Source of the DNA: an uncultured Lachnospiraceae bacterium
GTDB taxonomy: Bacteria; Bacillota; Clostridia; Lachnospirales; Lachnospiraceae
DNA length: 37,553 nucleotides
Assembly (NCBI GenBank): GCA_947626795.1
Contig: CANQTH010000001.1
Span: forward strand, 1 to 37,553
Reading direction: 5' to 3'
A program made the translations under genes and the position numbers. The stretch's first letter is position 1. Each line of letters begins with the position of its first letter. Under the pieces are notes generated by a model. The model was not told the DNA's origin, did not search any database, and saw nothing but the letters and a program-made list of their open reading frames with translations. This document shows positions 25,967-34,175 of the stretch, piece by piece.

Positions 25967-27453
25967 TTTATTACCTCCTGGTACTTCCGGATCACAAAAT
26001 ACATGATCGTCCCGTTTCCTTCCCGGCTGTTCGCCCAGATCCGCCCGCCATGATCCTCGATGATCTTCTTCACGATGGACAGCCCGATCCCGCTGCCCCC
26101 GGTCGCGGAATTGCGCGAGGCGTCCGTCCGGTAAAAACGGTCGAAGATGTACGGCAGATCCTTCCCCGCGATCCCCTTGCCGTTGTCCTCAATCTCCACC
26201 TGGATGAAATCCCCGACGTCGCGGATGCGGATGTTGATGCGCCCCTGCTCCTTATCCATGTATTTCACGGAGTTGCCGATGATGTTGTTGATCACGCGCC
26301 GAAGCTGCTCGGGATCCGCGATGATCAGCACGTCCTGCTGCACGCCGTTCTCATACGACAGCCGGATATTCTTGGCCTCCAGATCCAGGCCGACCTCCTC
26401 CACGCAGTCCTCGAAATAATCCGAGACGTTGATGCGGTTGAAATTGTACGGGATGCGGTTGGTGTCAATGTTGGAATACAGCGTAAGCTCATTGATCAGC
26501 GTATCCATCTCGTTCGCCTTATTATAGATCGTCCGGATGTATTTGTCACGCTTTTCCGGCGTGTCCGCCACGCCGTCCATGATCCCTTCCACGTATCCCT
26601 TGATGGCCGTGATCGGCGTCTTCAGGTCATGGGAAATATTGCTGATCAGCACCCGGTTCTCCCGTTCCCCGGCGACCTTCTCCTCCGCCGACTCCTTCAA
26701 GCGGCAGCGCATTTCCTCAAAACTCTGGCAAAGCTCCCCGATCTCGTCCCGGCCGTCCGCCTCCACCGTAAAATCCAGGTTGCCCGCCTTGATGTTCTGC
26801 GCAGCCACTTCCAGCTTGCGGATGGGATTTATGATCCCCTGGTAGATCCAGACGGTCAGCATCCCCGCCGTAAAAACCAGGATCAGCACGATGGAAATGA
26901 ACAGATCCAGCATGACGCCCTTGATCTCCGGCAGGATGCGCTCCATCGCCGTGACGATGAACACGCTGCCCTTGCCGCCGTCCGCGAACCGAAAATCAAT
27001 CTGCTTCACCAGCGCCTGTTTCTCCCCTTCCAGATACAGGCCGGACTCCGCGCCCATGCCCCCTTCCCCGGAATATTCCGGCAGCCGCTCCCCCAGGGAG
27101 CTGTCCACCTTGGGGTTCCCGTTGTAAGTCAAGACGGCCCCCTTGCGGACGATCAGGTAGGAATACTTTTTCGCCAGCGCTCGGTTGGCTTTGTCCAGAT
27201 AAGCCCGGTCTTCGAGCTTCTCCGGCGTCTCCTGCGCCGTCTTCTTTAATTTGCCATAATCCTCCTTGGTAAAGCTGCTCAGCATCTGGAACGCGTTGGC
27301 AAAATAGTCGTACGCGTTCCCGCCCAGGTCGTAGATCTGGCGCGCCGCCCGGATCTGGTACTGCCCGAAGCCCCACATCGTGGCCCCCGCCAGCAGCACC
27401 GGGACGAATATGATAATGCAGAATGAGATGATCAGCCTGGTCCTTAGCTTCAT
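25963..27453 (-). CDS. Membrane sensor histidine kinase
   Basis: A 496-residue kinase. Helix one is at about 6-28 (LIISFCIIIFVPVLLAGATM), an extracytoplasmic sensor domain spans about 30-180, and helix two is near 181-204. A HAMP linker follows (PIRKLEVAAQNIKAGNLDFTV), then the H-box ISNISHDLKTPITAIKGY with the phosphorylated His275. The ATPase domain holds INNIIGNSVKYMD (N box), VEIEDNGKGI (G1), FDRFYR (F box) and GGSGIGLSIVKKI (G2). It is translationally coupled to the response regulator. The signal sensed is unknown. It lies 40 nt behind metK with a GC-rich hairpin in between. Confidence 0.96.
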   Translation of the reverse strand: MKLRTRLIISFCIIIFVPVLLAGATMWGFGQYQIRAARQIYDLGGNAYDYFANAFQMLSSFTKEDYGKLKKTAQETPEKLEDRAYLDKANRALAKKYSYLIVRKGAVLTYNGNPKVDSSLGERLPEYSGEGGMGAESGLYLEGEKQALVKQIDFRFADGGKGSVFIVTAMERILPEIKGVMLDLFISIVLILVFTAGMLTVWIYQGIINPIRKLEVAAQNIKAGNLDFTVEADGRDEIGELCQSFEEMRCRLKESAEEKVAGERENRVLISNISHDLKTPITAIKGYVEGIMDGVADTPEKRDKYIRTIYNKANEMDTLINELTLYSNIDTNRIPYNFNRINVSDYFEDCVEEVGLDLEAKNIRLSYENGVQQDVLIIADPEQLRRVINNIIGNSVKYMDKEQGRINIRIRDVGDFIQVEIEDNGKGIAGKDLPYIFDRFYRTDASRNSATGGSGIGLSIVKKIIEDHGGRIWANSREGNGTIMYFVIRKYQEVIN

Positions 27454-27493
27454 ACGACCCCCTTGCGCGGCGGCGCGGGGCCGCCGCTATTTC

Positions 27494-28681
27494 TTACAGA
27501 TACTTCTTTAAGCTTTCCGCTTTGTCCGTCGCTTCCCACGGCAGGTTCAGGTCGCTGCGCCCAAAATGCCCATACGCCGCGGTCTGCTTGTAGATCGGAC
27601 GGCGCAGATCCAGCATCTTGATGATCCCCGCCGGACGCAGATCAAAATTCTCCCGGATGATCTCAACCAGCTTCTCGTCTGAGACTTTCCCCGTCCCGAA
27701 CGTGTCCGCCATGACGGACGTCGGCTGCGCCACGCCGATCGCGTAGGAAAGCTGGATCTCGCATTTCTCCGCCAGCCCGGCCGCCACGATATTCTTCGCG
27801 ACATAGCGCGCCGCGTACGCCGCGGAACGGTCTACCTTCGTGCAGTCCTTCCCGGAAAACGCGCCGCCGCCATGGCGCGCGTAGCCGCCGTAGGTGTCCA
27901 CGATGATCTTGCGCCCGGTCAGCCCGGCGTCCCCCTGCGGCCCGCCGATCACGAAACGCCCGGTCGGGTTGATGAAGAACTTCGTGTCCTTGTCGATCAT
28001 CTCCTTCGGCAGGACCGGATCGAACACATATTTCTTAATGTCCGCATGGATCTGCTCCTGGGACGCCTCCGGGTCATGCTGGGTGGACAGCACGACGGCC
28101 TCTAAGCGCTTGGGATGGCCGGACTCGTCGTATTCCACGGAAACCTGGGATTTCCCATCCGGGCGCAGGTAGCTTAACGTGCCGTCTTTACGCACCTTCG
28201 TCAACTGCAGCGCCAGCTTATGCGCCAGAGAGATCGGATACGGCATCAGCTCCGGCGTCTCATTGGTCGCATAGCCGAACATCATGCCCTGGTCGCCCGC
28301 GCCGATCGCCTCCAGCTCTTCTTCGGACATCTTGTTCTCCTTCGCCTCCAGGGCCTTATCCACGCCCATCGCGATATCGGCCGACTGCTGGTCCAGCGCG
28401 ACCATGACCGCGCAGGTGTTCCCGTCAAAACCCGTCGCCGCGTCGTCATAGCCGATCTCATTGACCGTGTCCCTCACGATCTGGGGAATGTCAATATGCG
28501 CCTTCGTCGTGATCTCCCCCGTCACCAGCACGAATCCCGTGCACGCCGCCGTCTCGCACGCCACGCGGCTCATCGGATCCTGCTCCATCAGCGCGTCCAG
28601 GATCGCGTCGGACACCGCGTCGCACAATTTGTCCGGATGCCCTTCTGTCACGGACTCGGACGTAAACAACCGTTTTTCCAT
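27494..28681 (-). CDS. metK: S-adenosylmethionine synthetase
   Basis: The enzyme makes S-adenosylmethionine from methionine and ATP. The 395-residue protein has the start region [20 protein letters not shown], the adenine-binding hexapeptide GAGDQG in [14 protein letters not shown], and the phosphate loop [26 protein letters not shown] precedes the ATG. Expression is almost certainly under the SAM-I riboswitch at 28893-29043, so high S-adenosylmethionine stops the transcript before metK. About 210 nt of structured, non-coding sequence separate the riboswitch from the gene. Confidence 0.98.
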   Translation of the reverse strand: MEKRLFTSESVTEGHPDKLCDAVSDAILDALMEQDPMSRVACETAACTGFVLVTGEITTKAHIDIPQIVRDTVNEIGYDDAATGFDGNTCAVMVALDQQSADIAMGVDKALEAKENKMSEEELEAIGAGDQGMMFGYATNETPELMPYPISLAHKLALQLTKVRKDGTLSYLRPDGKSQVSVEYDESGHPKRLEAVVLSTQHDPEASQEQIHADIKKYVFDPVLPKEMIDKDTKFFINPTGRFVIGGPQGDAGLTGRKIIVDTYGGYARHGGGAFSGKDCTKVDRSAAYAARYVAKNIVAAGLAEKCEIQLSYAIGVAQPTSVMADTFGTGKVSDEKLVEIIRENFDLRPAGIIKMLDLRRPIYKQTAAYGHFGRSDLNLPWEATDKAESLKKYL

Positions 28682-28718
28682 CTCTTTTTCCTCCTTTGAA
28701 TGAATAAAAGTAAATCAA

Positions 28719-28831
28719 AGACCCCGCTGCAAGCAACGGGATATCAATCTTGCAGCGCCCCAAGGGGCGGGGTATTTGGTCTACGCTCCGCTTCGGTCGG
28801 CGCTGAACGTGTGCCACTGGCACACAGCGCC
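28719..28831 (-). other. Structured insert between the SAM riboswitch and metK
   Basis: Three perfect or near-perfect stems lie in series: GCTGCAAG/CTTGCAGC (28726-28733 with 28749-28756), CGCCCC-AA-GGGGCG (28756-28769), and GGCGCT...GTGTGCC-ACT-GGCACACAGCGCC (28799-28831, with a 4-nt bulge). The flanking GACC/GGTC could close the first two. It looks like a small mobile repeat or an extra RNA domain in the metK leader. No coding sequence is visible. Confidence 0.7.
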
Positions 28832-28892
28832 CTCGCGGTATTCGTCAAATATCCATGCAAACATAGCTATTTTCCTCATTGCTCGCGGGAAT

Positions 28893-28919
28893 AAAAAAAT
28901 CCGCTCTTGGCTAAGCGGA
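28893..28919 (-). terminator. Riboswitch-controlled terminator ahead of metK
   Basis: On the minus strand TCCGCT/AGCGGA with an 8-nt loop (28919-28900), followed by TTTTTTT. It is the expression platform of the SAM-I riboswitch. Confidence 0.92.
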
Positions 28920-28945
28920 CCTGAATTTTAAAAGATCATCAAATC

Positions 28946-29043
28946 CTCTTATTGTTCGATTCGCTCGCTCAGGTTGGCACCTTCCGTAGAGGGGTTGCCG
29001 TGGCTTCACCGATCCTATGTATCTCCACCACTCTGAATAAGAG
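28946..29043 (-). promoter_or_regulatory. SAM-I (S-box) riboswitch aptamer controlling metK
   Basis: On the minus strand the hallmark blocks occur in order: CTCTTATTCAGAGTGGTGGA, GTGAAGCCACGGCAACC, GGTGCCAACCTGAGCGAG, and the closing AATAAGAG that pairs with the 5' CTCTTATT to form P1. Binding of S-adenosylmethionine stabilises P1 and frees the downstream terminator. Position and architecture agree fully with S-box control of metK. Confidence 0.97.
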
Positions 29044-29083
29044 AAATTAATACAATATTGAATTTTCAAATCTTTCTGCCTAT

Positions 29084-29112
29084 ACAATACTCCCTTTTTT
29101 TTACGCTGTCAA
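29084..29112 (-). promoter_or_regulatory. Promoter of the metK leader
   Basis: TTGACA (29112-29107), a 17-nt spacer and TATTGT (29089-29084) on the minus strand. The start would be near 29077, about 34 nt before the aptamer. Confidence 0.75.
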
Positions 29113-29123
29113 GCCATTTCTTC

Positions 29124-29152
29124 TTGACAAATCGGCTCTTTAAACCTATACT
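29124..29152 (+). promoter_or_regulatory. Promoter of the HD-GYP gene
   Basis: TTGACA (29124-29129), 17 nt, TATACT (29147-29152). It is back to back with the metK promoter; the two -35 hexamers are 11 nt apart. Confidence 0.88.
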
Positions 29153-29217
29153 ATAGTTGAATATTCTGTAAATTTTTATCAAAAGCCATGATCGTATCAG
29201 TATTAGGGGGGCTACCA

Positions 29218-30342
29218 ATGAAAACATACTCCATCAGGGAATTAAAACCCGGCATGAAAGTCGCCGAGTCCGTCTACACTACCAAAGGACAGCTCGTGTT
29301 AGAGGCCGGGACCATCTTGACGACAGCCCTGATCGCCCGATTATCTTTTTACGGGATCTACTCTGCCAACATCGCCGATGCGGAAGCGGCGTCCCAAACG
29401 GCGGCAGCGCCAAAGGCCATGCCGGAGACAGTCGCCCCGAACCCAAGCCGCGCGTCCAACCCTTCTTATTCGCAGAAGGTCAAGGCCACGCCGGAATTCA
29501 TCAATTACCAGATTGAATACAACAAGAAGACATCCGTGATCCGGGACGTGTTTGACCAGATCCTGAACCATCCCGACGCGACGATCGACACACAGCGCGT
29601 CCTGCAGGAATGTTCCTCTCTGATCTCCATGTGCAAGACCACGGTAGATTTATTTGACAAGATCCACAATATGCGGTTGGACGACGACAGCGTATATTCC
29701 CACTGCTTAAACGTGGCGCTGATCGCCCGCATGATGGGGAAATGGATGCATTTCTCCGATGAGGATCGGGATATCCTGACGTTATGCGGCATCTTCCACG
29801 ACATCGGGAAGACGTCCATCCCAGACGAGATCCTGAATAAACCCGAGAAATACACGGACGAGGAGTTCATGCTCATCCAGTCGCATCCCACGCTCGGCTA
29901 TGAGATCTTAAAAGACCTGCCGATCGACGAACGGATCAAGAAGGCAGCGCTGATGCACCACGAACGCTCCGACGGCTCCGGATACCCGCAGAAGCTCAAG
30001 GCGGACGAGATCGACGATTTCGCGGAGATCATCGCCATCGCGGATGTGTACGACGCCATGACGGCCGCGCGTTCCTACCGCTCGCCGTTATGCCCGTTCC
30101 AGGCGATCAGCATGTTTGAGAAGGATGGGCTGCAGCTTTACGGCCCCAAATATATCCTGACATTCCTGAACCGGATCGCTTCCACGTACCAGAATAACCG
30201 CGTGCTTTTAAACAACGGGCAGAGCGCGAACATCGTTATGATCAACACCAAGCACCTCACGCGCCCGATGGTCCAGTTAGACGACGGCACGGTAGTGGAT
30301 ATGCTCAATCTCCCGGAATGGGAGATCATCAAGATCATCTGA
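29218..30342 (+). CDS. HD-GYP domain phosphodiesterase
   Basis: A 374-residue protein likely to hydrolyse a cyclic dinucleotide such as c-di-GMP. The N-terminal part MKTYSIRELKPGMKVAESVY resembles the small domain often found ahead of HD-GYP. An Ala/Pro-rich linker follows (about 55-85). The HD-GYP domain has SHCLNVALIARMMGKWM, the metal-binding HD at 194-195 in GIFHDIGKT, and the GYP loop MHHERSDGSGYP (247-257). No receiver domain or membrane helix is seen, so it is cytoplasmic. TAGGGGGG is the Shine-Dalgarno sequence for the ATG at 29218; the upstream in-frame ATG at 29188 has none. Own promoter and terminator make it monocistronic. Confidence 0.94.
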   Translation: MKTYSIRELKPGMKVAESVYTTKGQLVLEAGTILTTALIARLSFYGIYSANIADAEAASQTAAAPKAMPETVAPNPSRASNPSYSQKVKATPEFINYQIEYNKKTSVIRDVFDQILNHPDATIDTQRVLQECSSLISMCKTTVDLFDKIHNMRLDDDSVYSHCLNVALIARMMGKWMHFSDEDRDILTLCGIFHDIGKTSIPDEILNKPEKYTDEEFMLIQSHPTLGYEILKDLPIDERIKKAALMHHERSDGSGYPQKLKADEIDDFAEIIAIADVYDAMTAARSYRSPLCPFQAISMFEKDGLQLYGPKYILTFLNRIASTYQNNRVLLNNGQSANIVMINTKHLTRPMVQLDDGTVVDMLNLPEWEIIKII

Positions 30343-30352
30343 CAAAGATTTA

Positions 30353-30377
30353 GGGGCTGCATCCTGCAGCCCCTTTT
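30353..30377 (+). terminator. Terminator of the HD-GYP gene
   Basis: GGGGCTGCA-TCC-TGCAGCCCC (9-bp perfect stem, 3-nt loop) followed by TTTTC, 10 nt after the stop codon. It also lies just past the stop of the converging beta-glucuronidase gene. Confidence 0.93.
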
Positions 30378-32176
30378 CATTTCCCGCTCGCCTTATATTC
30401 AAAATCCGGGATCTTCCCCCACCGCTCTTTCAGATAATGCGCCGCCAGCTTCGGCTTCCGGTCGCGGGTGAAAACGCCCTTCTTATTGCCGTGCAGGCAC
30501 AGGGGACCCTGCCCCGTCGCAAAATCCGCGAAATTCCAGACCTGTTCCCCTACCACGAGTTCATACTCGTCAAAGATCTTATTGTTCATCTCGTAATATG
30601 CGACCTGGTATTCTTCCGTGTACCTCGTCGGCGTCGTATCGTGCATTCCCGGCACCGCGTCCGCCCCGTATTCCGTAAATACCACGGGCTTCCCGACCTT
30701 CTTCCAGGCCTCCAGCTCCCTGCGCAGCGCCGCCTCCGCCCGTTCCAGGCCGGAATCCCCGCTGTGCCAGCCGTAGCAGCGGTTCAGGCAGATGACGTCG
30801 CTTAGCTGCGCGGAGCAGTCCTTTTCTGGATCCGCCATCTGCACGCTTGCCAACGTGCATGGGCGCTTCTGCGGGTCAAGCTCCTTTGCCAGCTCAAACA
30901 GCGGCTTGAAATACTCGTACGCCCCTTCCGCGCCGGAATCCGGCTCGTTGGCGATGCTCCACATCACCACGCAGGCGTGGTTCTTGTCCCGAGCGATCAG
31001 GTCGCGTATGACGTCTTTGTGATGCTCTAATGTCTGCACGCCGTTCTTGGGATCGAACGTCGCGACCGCCTCCCCACCGGGCTGCACGCCGCCAAGCTGC
31101 AGGTTGATCCCGGCGGCCGTCGTCTCGTCGATCACCACGATCCCCTCCCGGTCGCAGAGGCGCATCATTTCCTCGCTGTACGGATAATGCCCGGTGCGGA
31201 AACTGTTCGCGCCCTGCCATTTCATCAGGGAAATGTCCTTCGTGTCCATCGGAAGGTTCGTCCCCCGGCCATGCGGGAACGTGTCCTCGTGCTTCCCGTA
31301 GCCCTTGAAGTAAAACGGCCTGCCGTTGATTAAGAACCTGCCGCCATCCACCTTCACCGTGCGCACCCCGTAGGGAAGCGTGTACTCGTCCGTTCCGAAC
31401 GTGACTTTCACTTCATACAGATACGGCTGCCTCGGCTGCCAGAGCGTCGCGTTCTGGATCGTCAGCACGCCCTTCTCGCCGTTCGATTCCGCCACTTTCC
31501 GCCCGTCCCGGTCAAAAACCTCCATCCTGCAGGAGCCGTTCCCCTCCGTTTCCACTTCATAAGTAATCGCCGCGTGCTTCCCTTTCAGCTCCGGAATGAG
31601 CGTAATATCCTTTACATAATCCTTCGGGGTCGTATAGATTTTCACCGGGCGGGTAATCCCGCAATAATTAAAAAAATCAAAATTTGGGCGGTTCCGGGGC
31701 TTTTTCTTCCCTTCGCCCACGCAATCCCCCTCCAGGTCGCTCCTCCCGCCCACCGGGAGCGTCGTATAGTCGATCATGTTGTCAACGGCGATCGTCAGCA
31801 GGTGTTCCCCCGCCGTCATCTTGTCCGTGATCTCCATCTCGAACGGCAAGAACCCGCCCTTATGCTCGCAGAGCATCGCCCCGTCCAGATACACCTTCGC
31901 ATGGTGGGTCACTGCATCGCAGCGCAGCATCAGCCGCTGCCCGTTGTACTGCGGCAGCGATATCTTCCTCTGGTAAAATACCCATCCATAATGATCCCGG
32001 AACTCCTCCCCCTCCTTCAAGTCGTTATACGACGCCGGCACCGGCATGCTCATGGCGTTCTCCAGAGGCTTTTCCTGCCATTTTTCCGCAAATCCGCTGC
32101 CATTGTCTAATTTAAAATCCCACACGCCGCTCAGATCGACCAAAAAGCGGGATGGCGTTAAAATTGGATATAACAT
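30377..32176 (-). CDS. uidA: Beta-glucuronidase (glycoside hydrolase family 2)
   Basis: A 599-residue enzyme that removes glucuronic acid from conjugates. The sugar-binding domain, immunoglobulin-like domain and TIM barrel follow the GH2 order. The acid/base is Glu411 in SIANEPDSG, and the nucleophile is Glu502 in VFTEYGAD. The HGNKKGVFTRDRKPK motif (Asn564, Lys566) is the carboxylate-binding N-x-K signature that separates glucuronidases from galactosidases. The active-site loop after DETTAAGINLQLGG is close to E. coli UidA in length, suggesting a Loop-1-like class. No signal peptide is seen, so it is cytoplasmic. GGAGGAG precedes ATG 32176; the earlier frame start at 32227 has no such support. 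No glucuronide transporter adjoins it. Confidence 0.94.
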   Translation of the reverse strand: MLYPILTPSRFLVDLSGVWDFKLDNGSGFAEKWQEKPLENAMSMPVPASYNDLKEGEEFRDHYGWVFYQRKISLPQYNGQRLMLRCDAVTHHAKVYLDGAMLCEHKGGFLPFEMEITDKMTAGEHLLTIAVDNMIDYTTLPVGGRSDLEGDCVGEGKKKPRNRPNFDFFNYCGITRPVKIYTTPKDYVKDITLIPELKGKHAAITYEVETEGNGSCRMEVFDRDGRKVAESNGEKGVLTIQNATLWQPRQPYLYEVKVTFGTDEYTLPYGVRTVKVDGGRFLINGRPFYFKGYGKHEDTFPHGRGTNLPMDTKDISLMKWQGANSFRTGHYPYSEEMMRLCDREGIVVIDETTAAGINLQLGGVQPGGEAVATFDPKNGVQTLEHHKDVIRDLIARDKNHACVVMWSIANEPDSGAEGAYEYFKPLFELAKELDPQKRPCTLASVQMADPEKDCSAQLSDVICLNRCYGWHSGDSGLERAEAALRRELEAWKKVGKPVVFTEYGADAVPGMHDTTPTRYTEEYQVAYYEMNNKIFDEYELVVGEQVWNFADFATGQGPLCLHGNKKGVFTRDRKPKLAAHYLKERWGKIPDFEYKASGK

Positions 32177-32304
32177 GCTGTCTCCTCCTTCGCACAAAAC
32201 TGAAATCCTGCGCTTTTTTAATACCATTCCCGCTTTTCTGTTTTTTTATTCAATTTTTTGCGGCCGACCAGCCGTCCGGCTTCCCGGCCTGCGCGCCGAA
32301 GGCG

Positions 32305-33597
32305 CTAGCTTACCTTGAGCCGGAACTTCTGGATCTCCTTTTCGGAGCTTACCTTCTCGATCTGCGCGCCCAGCCCCTTTAGCTTCTCCTCGAATACCTC
32401 GTACCCGCGCTGGATATAATGGATATCGTCCACGATCGTGATGCCTTCTGCCGAAAGCCCCGCGATCACGAGCGCGGCCCCTGCGCGCAGGTCCGGCGCG
32501 CTGACGCGCGCGCCCGCGTAATTCTTTATACCGCTGATGATGGCGATGTTGCTCTCCACTTTGATATCCGCTCCCATGCGCGCCAATTCGTCCACATATT
32601 TAAACCGATTCTCGAAAATGCTCTCCGTCACCGTACTCGTCCCTTCGGCAATTCCCAAAAGAACCGACATCTGCGGCTGCATATCCGTGGGGAATCCCGG
32701 GTACGGCAGCGTCGTCACCTGCATATGGCGCAGCGGCTTCGACGCGACGACGCGCACCGCGTCGTCAAATTCTTCCACCTCGCAGCCAGCCTCCAGCAAT
32801 TTCGCCGTCGTGGCCTCCAAATGCTTCGGGATGACGTTCCGCACCATGACGTCGCCCTTCGTGGCCGCCGCCGCGAACATGAACGTCCCGGCCTCGATCT
32901 GATCCGGGATGACGGAATATTCCGTCTTGTGGAGCTTCTCCACTCCTACGATGCGGATCACGTCCGTCCCCGCGCCGCGGATGTTCGCCCCCATGCTGTT
33001 GAGGAAGTTCGCCACATCCACGACGTGCGGCTCCTTCGCCGCGTTTTCGATCGTGGTCTTCCCTTCCGCCATCGCCGCCGCCATCATGATATTGATCGTC
33101 GCCCCGACGGACACCTTATCCAGGTAGATATGGCTGCCGACCAGCCGCTCCGCCTCCGCCGCGACCGCGCCGTTGCGGATCTCCACATGCGCGCCGAGGG
33201 CGCGGAACCCCTTGATATGCAGATCCATCGGGCGGCTCCCGATATTGCACCCGCCCGGAAGCGTCACTTCCGCCCGCTTGTATTTCCCAAGCAGGGATCC
33301 CAACAGGTAATAAGACGCCCGGATCTTCTTCATGGACTCATAATCCACCGGGACGTCCCTCACAAACGAGCCGTTCACTTTCACGGCGTGCGCATCGATC
33401 CTGTCTATCTTGGCCCCGATGTCCTCCATCGCCTGCAGCAGCGCGTTGATGTCGCGCACATCGGGTAAATTGTCTATCGTTACGGTCTCATCCGTCATGA
33501 TCGACGCCGCCAGGATCGCTAACGCCGCGTTCTTCGCGCCGCCGATCTCCACTTCGCCGACCAACGGAATCCCTCCCTTGATCACATATTGCTCCAT
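32305..33597 (-). CDS. murA: UDP-N-acetylglucosamine 1-carboxyvinyltransferase
   Basis: MurA transfers enolpyruvate from phosphoenolpyruvate to UDP-GlcNAc, the first committed step of peptidoglycan synthesis, and is the fosfomycin target. The 430-residue protein has GGAKNAALAILAASI at the N terminus and the catalytic loop LPGGCNIGSRPMDLH with Cys117, so it should be fosfomycin-sensitive at that position. GFPTDMQPQ and the C-terminal HYIQRGYEVFEEKL are family blocks. Firmicutes often have two paralogues; which one this is cannot be told. It has its own strong promoter. Confidence 0.97.
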   Translation of the reverse strand: MEQYVIKGGIPLVGEVEIGGAKNAALAILAASIMTDETVTIDNLPDVRDINALLQAMEDIGAKIDRIDAHAVKVNGSFVRDVPVDYESMKKIRASYYLLGSLLGKYKRAEVTLPGGCNIGSRPMDLHIKGFRALGAHVEIRNGAVAAEAERLVGSHIYLDKVSVGATINIMMAAAMAEGKTTIENAAKEPHVVDVANFLNSMGANIRGAGTDVIRIVGVEKLHKTEYSVIPDQIEAGTFMFAAAATKGDVMVRNVIPKHLEATTAKLLEAGCEVEEFDDAVRVVASKPLRHMQVTTLPYPGFPTDMQPQMSVLLGIAEGTSTVTESIFENRFKYVDELARMGADIKVESNIAIISGIKNYAGARVSAPDLRAGAALVIAGLSAEGITIVDDIHYIQRGYEVFEEKLKGLGAQIEKVSSEKEIQKFRLKVS

Positions 33598-33634
33598 ATC
33601 GCACCTCTATGCTCTGTATTCCGTACAAGAAGTT

Positions 33635-33664
33635 ATTATAGTAACATTTTTCCTCGTTTGTCAA
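33635..33664 (-). promoter_or_regulatory. Promoter of murA
   Basis: TTGACA (33664-33659), an 18-nt spacer and TATAAT (33640-33635) on the minus strand, about 37 nt ahead of the start codon. Confidence 0.85.
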
Positions 33665-33748
33665 GCCTTATGCAAAACCCACCTCACTATTATATCACAT
33701 TTTACCCATTTGTAAATCTCCAACGTCTCCCTCACGTCTTACTGCCCA

Positions 33749-33793
33749 TAACAGTTCAGCCTTCCGGCCTCACAATTACGGACTGAACTGTTA
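33749..33793. repeat. 45-bp element with perfect 11-bp terminal inverted repeats
   Basis: TAACAGTTCAG (33749-33759) and CTGAACTGTTA (33783-33793) are exact inverted repeats around a CCTTCCGGCC centre and ACGGA. The ends and centre match the other copies of the dispersed family (953, 4965, 13378, 17783-17959). The inner GGACTTTGC hairpin found elsewhere is missing here. Confidence 0.85.
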
Positions 33794-33979
33794 CCGCTGC
33801 CCTTCTTCTTTATTTTATGCCGGGCGAAGCCGCCTGTGCCTGGCCCACGCGCGGATTTTCCGCCTCATGCCGCGCATGGCGTCCGATTTCTTCCTTGTAC
33901 GGGCTGTTCCCCTTTTCAATGTGCGAAAGCGATCGCCGCAGCGACGCGCCTGTTTTTGCCGCGGCGCACCCATTCCCGC

Positions 33980-34175
33980 AGGCAAAGCCGCCCGTTCCTG
34001 CCCGCATGCGGCTGCCGCCCTCACAGGCGAAGCCGCCCGTTCCTGCCCGCATGCGGCTGCCGCCCTCACAGACGAAGCCGCCTGTTCCTGCCCGCATACG
34101 CGCATGCGGCTGCCGCCCTCACAGGCAAAGCCGCCTGTTCTTGTCCGCAGCGGCGCGCATGCGGCTGCCGCCTCA
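33980..34175. repeat. Tandem 45-bp GC-rich minisatellite
   Basis: Four units start at 33980, 34025, 34070 and 34123 with AGGCGAAGCCGCCCGTTCCT, then GCCCGCATGCGGCTGCCGCC. The first two steps are exactly 45 bp; the third is 53 because of an 8-bp insertion. A partial unit ends at the stop codon of the PrcB-like gene. Its CCGC-AT-GCGG core recalls CCGC-TT-GCGG of the array at 5095-5425. Stop-free frames across it are an effect of the repeat. Confidence 0.9.

Noticed and set aside
33980..34175. CRISPR array
   Set aside because: Units are near-identical over their whole 45 bp with no unique spacers, and no cas genes are in the window. The same holds for 5095-5425 and 17783-17959.
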